Positions 55,675 to 64,000 of a stretch of 64,000 nt of DNA are shown in pieces. Each line of letters starts with the position of its first letter. The first letter of the stretch is position 1. The notes under the pieces were generated by a model. It was not told the DNA's origin and did not search any database. It was given only the letters and a program-made list of their open reading frames with translations. Location: contig CM049315.1 in NCBI GenBank assembly GCA_026874595.1, positions 73,081,416 to 73,145,415 of the forward strand. The letters are read 5' to 3'. Origin of the DNA: Sipunculus nudus (Eukaryota; Annelida; Sipuncula; Golfingiida; Sipunculidae). The position numbers were made by a program, and so were the translations under genes.

Positions 55675-57684
55675 CATGGGTCGAATACAAGAGAAATCTA
55701 TTCGAATACGAATACGAATACAGAAGGGGTACAAGAATACAAATTCGAATACAAATACTCTAAAACGGAAATGTATTCGAATACAAATACGAATACAAAT
55801 ACAAACGTATTCATGAATACCAATATGAATACAATTTAATGAAACAAAAAGAAACTATCAAGGATCATTTTTGTTTAATAGAATTAACTACAATCATCAT
55901 ATATTCACACTTGCAAAATGTATTTTAGTCCAAAATCTAAATATTTATGCAATCCGCTGTGTAAGCATATACATTAACCCAAATCGCATAATGACGGAGT
56001 ATTATATATTATGGCAGATTGTTACACTACCTGTTGTTACACTGCTTGTCAATGAAACCAGAAAGAGAGAGAGAGAGAGAAATAGGGGACGATTTATTAA
56101 ATTTCAGATTGATAACGCATTTAAAATAAAACAAATAAGAGAGAGAGAGCAATTTATTATATATAATTATTTAAAAAGGAGACGGATTTATTAAAATTAA
56201 TTTTTTAATTATTGTAATTGAAATAAATATTAGACTTTCTCAGTACAATCATGAACATATCCTATATTAAATATATATTTTTAGCTGGAAATTTAAAAGA
56301 TTTCAAATGTTTATGAAGACTAGTTTTTGCAGCCGTTAAAACAGTGTTATAGGAAACCTCTGTATAGGAAACTTCCGTGCGGCTATTTAACTAATTAATT
56401 GGTTGTTTCTGTTGGCCTCTGTTTACACTGATAATTAACTAACACAGACTACCGCTGACGGTTGCAGCATGCTGACTCTAACAATTACGACACCCCAGGC
56501 TAGCCCAGAACTAGCCCTGGAATATTTGCTCTTATATCAAATCTACACACTAGATTTATAATTAATTTACTTGTTACAATAATATAACTATAGAACAAGA
56601 ACTATAAAAAACTAACAAACTACAGAACAGTAAAAATGTGTGTGTGTGAGAGCCCTACCAGGCCCAAACCAGCCCCACGGGCTGCGTTGGCCCGTAACCG
56701 CCCCGCACCGCGGGCCCCCGCGGGCTGACCTTTTTTCAGAATTTTGTGGGGCGATGCGGGCCAAAAATAATTCTCTGCGGGGCGGGGCAGCTGCTGGCTC
56801 AAAGATTGGATATGCGGGGCGGGGTATGTGATATTTAAGTGCGGGTTTCTGGGGGTCGAAAACATGGTTAAATAGCGAGAAGATGATCACATTTTACTTA
56901 AATGTTAAGCACAGCAAGTCATTTTATGTTCTTCGGTTACTCAATTTTTCGGAATTACTAAATAGCACTCGTGAAATATAAATTCCCTGAGTTTTGAGAA
57001 AGATTCATCTTTGCAGAGACCATTTTTCAGAATATTGCAAATGTACCTGGGAATAGCGTTGTATAATTATAGACTGTTCAGCACTGTAGGCCTATACTTG
57101 TGGCCAGTCTCAGATATAATGTAGAGCACCAGGATTATGCCTGTGATGTTATAATAGTCACAGCATGGGTGCATCTAGCTCTGTCACCAGATGGATATAG
57201 CTTTACATACTGCAAAGACTGATTTGTGACAATCATAGATGATCATATGAGCACTGTCTAGTTAAAAGGACTGCATTAGCAAAGCAGATGGAGATAATGA
57301 GCATGGGGCTCATTTGATATCTATTCTTGTGCACACAACCATGATGTAGAACTGACTGATCTGACTCCCTCTGTACAGTTCCATACCCTTCCCCTTTCAG
57401 CTAATTAGCTGATCATGGCTTGACAGGATTAAGCGCTTTGTCAAATAAAAGGTGTGAACTGTGGTGAGCAAATGGATAAAGAACAAAAGGTAAACAATAT
57501 TAATGTATACTGCATGTATTCATGAAAAGTATTCATGAATGTGAATACTTCTGCAATGTATTCGAATACGAATACAAATACTTTGTACTTTTTACAAATG
57601 TATTCGAATACGAATATGAATACTGAAAATACCTGTATTCGAATACAATGAATATGAATACTGATTACGAATACCCCATGTCTG
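55671..57684. mobile_element. hAT-like non-autonomous element with GAATAC-array ends
   Basis: The left end CAGACATGGGTCGAATAC mirrors the right end (inverted, CAGACATGGGGTATTCG). An 8-bp flank ATATATAT/ATATATAC fits a hAT target duplication, though it lies in TA repeats. Just inside both ends are arrays of GAATACGAATACAAATAC (55684-55850) and the inverse (57555-57675). CAG(A/G)...TGGG ends and 8-bp duplications are known for hAT elements. The interior encodes no transposase; it has GA repeats near 56060 and a GC-rich block at 56640-56860. Confidence 0.65.
56640..56860. repeat. GC-rich block inside the hAT-like element
   Basis: Sharply GC-rich against an AT-rich background, with GCGGGCC/GGCCCGC and GGGGCGGGGC words in both orientations that could fold. 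Open frames on both strands here result from base composition. Confidence 0.7.
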
Positions 57685-57749
57685 ATATATACATATATAT
57701 ATATCGAATCGACAAACCTGAAGCGCCAGCCACGTCATGTATATAAATA

Positions 57750-57967
57750 CAGGAGCGGATCTAGGATTTAGGAAAAATAGGGTCCATCGCAGGAGGACTA
57801 ATGACAAAACCTGATCGAATTAAAGGTTTCAGATCCAAAGGAGGAGGAGGGGTGTCCAGACCGCAAAAAGGGTCTGAAACCCTTAAAAATGATTGCGGCT
57901 GCTGAACAGGGGCAGGAGGGTGTAGGAGGTCCGGAACCCCTGGACCCCTCCCCTGGATCCGCTTCTG
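57750..57967. mobile_element. MITE-like repeat with CAGGAGCGGATC ends
   Basis: The left CAGGAGCGGATCTAGGATTT mirrors the right end (inverted, CAGAAGCGGATCCAGGGG). About 218 bp, no coding sequence; same family as 28985-29096. The target duplication is unclear. Confidence 0.6.
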
Positions 57968-58649
57968 AAAATAGTTACAGCAATGACTGTAAATTAGGAA
58001 AGTAATAGAACATGTTTGAAGAAGACATAATCATAGTCATTCTGATGCAAGGTTTTAATTTAATTAATGAAGCAGGATTATGTATACTGTCGTTATAATA
58101 AAGATAAATCCCTCGCTCAGCTCCTAATTGCAAAGAAAGACTCTGGAGACCAGTCTTTTCTTGTTGTGCCGGTGATGCTGATACGCATGCGCAGGTTTTA
58201 TATCCTGCCATCATCTTCGTCCATTATGTTGGCCAGCTGTCGGTCAATATGGCGGTTGCTGGCGTGAATAAATATTTTTGTCTCCCGAGTAATTGCATTA
58301 GGTTTCTAATCATGGGGACAGAATGTCACGCATTTTATCTACTTGAACAATCTAAAGAACCAAAACAAGTATGTGCAGGTAGAAATATTTTGCTCATTAG
58401 CAAGAGTGATTTTTTTCCTCCCGTGATTAAAAACAAACATATTCTTTTACCAACATATTCGAACAATCATAGGGGGCACCCCAAGAGCCTGACCGGGGGG
58501 GGGGGCGTATTAGATGTGCTGGTTTTCAACTTCGGTGGGACAATATTTTGATGTGATTTTTGATAATAAGCTTAAGTTTTGCTGTTCCCAAGAATTTTAG
58601 GGGGGAAAGGGTACTCGCTCCCCGGGGTCCTCCCTCCCTCCCTGGTTTA
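57968..58649. other. No gene supported
   Basis: Several short open frames on both strands (58067-58551) without recognisable domains; a G10 run near 58496. It may be 3' flank or intron of the receptor gene on the minus strand. Confidence 0.4.
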
Positions 58650-63275
<4,626 letters not shown>

Positions 63276-64000
63276 CTAATAATCAAATTATACTATTAGA
63301 TCCCTGTAATATTATGCTACTGTGCCTAGCTTTATATTTACGCTGATTTCAAATTCCCGATATTCGCGAAACGGAAAATACACTAAACATGAACCGCTCA
63401 TGTATAAGACGTTCCATCAGCATGAAGAATTTCTCCAAAAGATAAAATAACCAACCAGACAATTTAGTTTTAAATCAGCCAAATAGTTGAATGGTCTGCC
63501 CACATTAAGAAAAAAATGTAATTATAAAGCCGAACCATACTATTCTGCCAGAGATCGTGAGTTTTTTATCTCCTAAAAATGTTGTCGTGGTCACGAGTTG
63601 ACATTCCTTGTATAAGTTACATCCATACAAAATCGTGGACAAGTAGACCATTGATGTCTGCAGGCACTCGCGCAAACGGAACGGAATGACAGAAAATAAG
63701 ATTTTTCTGTGCACATAATACACGCAAGTGGTCAAATGTGGCTTTATTTAAGAAATCTTAAAACACTACTTGAGTGTGCGCTTCGAAACTCCCTTAAATC
63801 CTCCATCGTTATACATGTGAACGGAGGACCCATGTATGGGGGTTAGCACTATTAGAGACAAGATAATACGCTAGACATGTCATATATTCTAGGCAAGTAT
63901 CATAAATACTGCGTTATAAGAAGATGTTATTTAACCACCAAAATGTCATACACTATTTGGTCTTTCCATCCAGTCTAAACGGTTCAGAATTTTTGTGTTT
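63276..64000 (-). other. Upstream of the M3 exon; no firm exon
   Basis: On the minus strand an acceptor-like TTATGTGCACAG at about 63712 leads into ILFSVIPFRLRECLQTSMVY, LSTILYGCNLYKECQ, where an M1-M2 pore segment is expected. No consensus donor in the right phase was found, so I do not call it. Confidence 0.25.

Noticed and set aside
56612-56890. Long open frames on both strands in the GC-rich block
   Set aside because: Few stop codons are expected by composition; no motif, and overlapping frames on both strands.
63505-63735. Possible M1-M2 exon of the glutamate-receptor-like gene
   Set aside because: An acceptor-like site is present, but there is no donor in the needed phase and the similarity to pore segments is too weak.

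Overview
The window looks like nuclear DNA of an invertebrate animal, most probably a mollusc and perhaps a bivalve. It is AT-rich, gene-sparse, intron-rich and packed with microsatellites and decayed transposons. The taxonomic inference rests on animal-type genes with GT-AG introns and on a dispersed repeat ending in GACGGAC... and ...AGCTCAGGTGAGCTAAAA, which I recognise as common in bivalve genomes. No prokaryotic operon, CRISPR array, rRNA or intact tRNA was seen. Almost all long open frames are artefacts of (TA)n arrays (Ile-Tyr repeats) or shadows.

Host genes, all as exon fragments joined by phase-compatible splice sites: (1) plus strand 1193-3583, a C-type-lectin-like transmembrane receptor with one and a half CTLDs, a membrane segment and a cytoplasmic tail with three tyrosine motifs (YNNM, TVYADI, EYAEI); its 5' and 3' ends are not in view. 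(2) minus strand 35948-34051, the C-terminal half of a monocarboxylate-transporter-like (SLC16/MFS) gene with one apparent frameshift in its last exon. (3) plus strand 42086-44731, the 3' end of an unrecognised gene with two possible terminal exons. (4) minus strand 63275-58650, the pore/ligand-binding half of an ionotropic-glutamate-receptor-like gene that lacks the usual glutamate-contacting residues.

Mobile DNA fills much of the rest: a 3.0 kb TTAA-flanked element with a degenerate THAP domain (7315-10336); a mariner/IS630-type DDE transposase pseudogene (21090-22060); a 9.4 kb element with CACTCTAAAA inverted ends, TTGGTTGA subterminal arrays and decayed minus-strand exons (22475-31910); a foldback element (39461-40075) inserted beside a coiled-coil coding remnant; a 0.92 kb unit present three times in tandem (45315-48074) and once more, diverged, at 59251-59860; a CR1/L2-type retrotransposon split by about 2 kb of other sequence (49430-53976); a PHD-finger remnant (55163-55327); and a 2.0 kb hAT-like element with GAATAC-array ends (55671-57684).

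Simple repeats are unusually dense: more than twenty (TA)n arrays and a dozen long G/C homopolymers, several of them abutting transposon ends or repeat-unit junctions. Everything here was read by eye; boundaries marked approximate are approximate.
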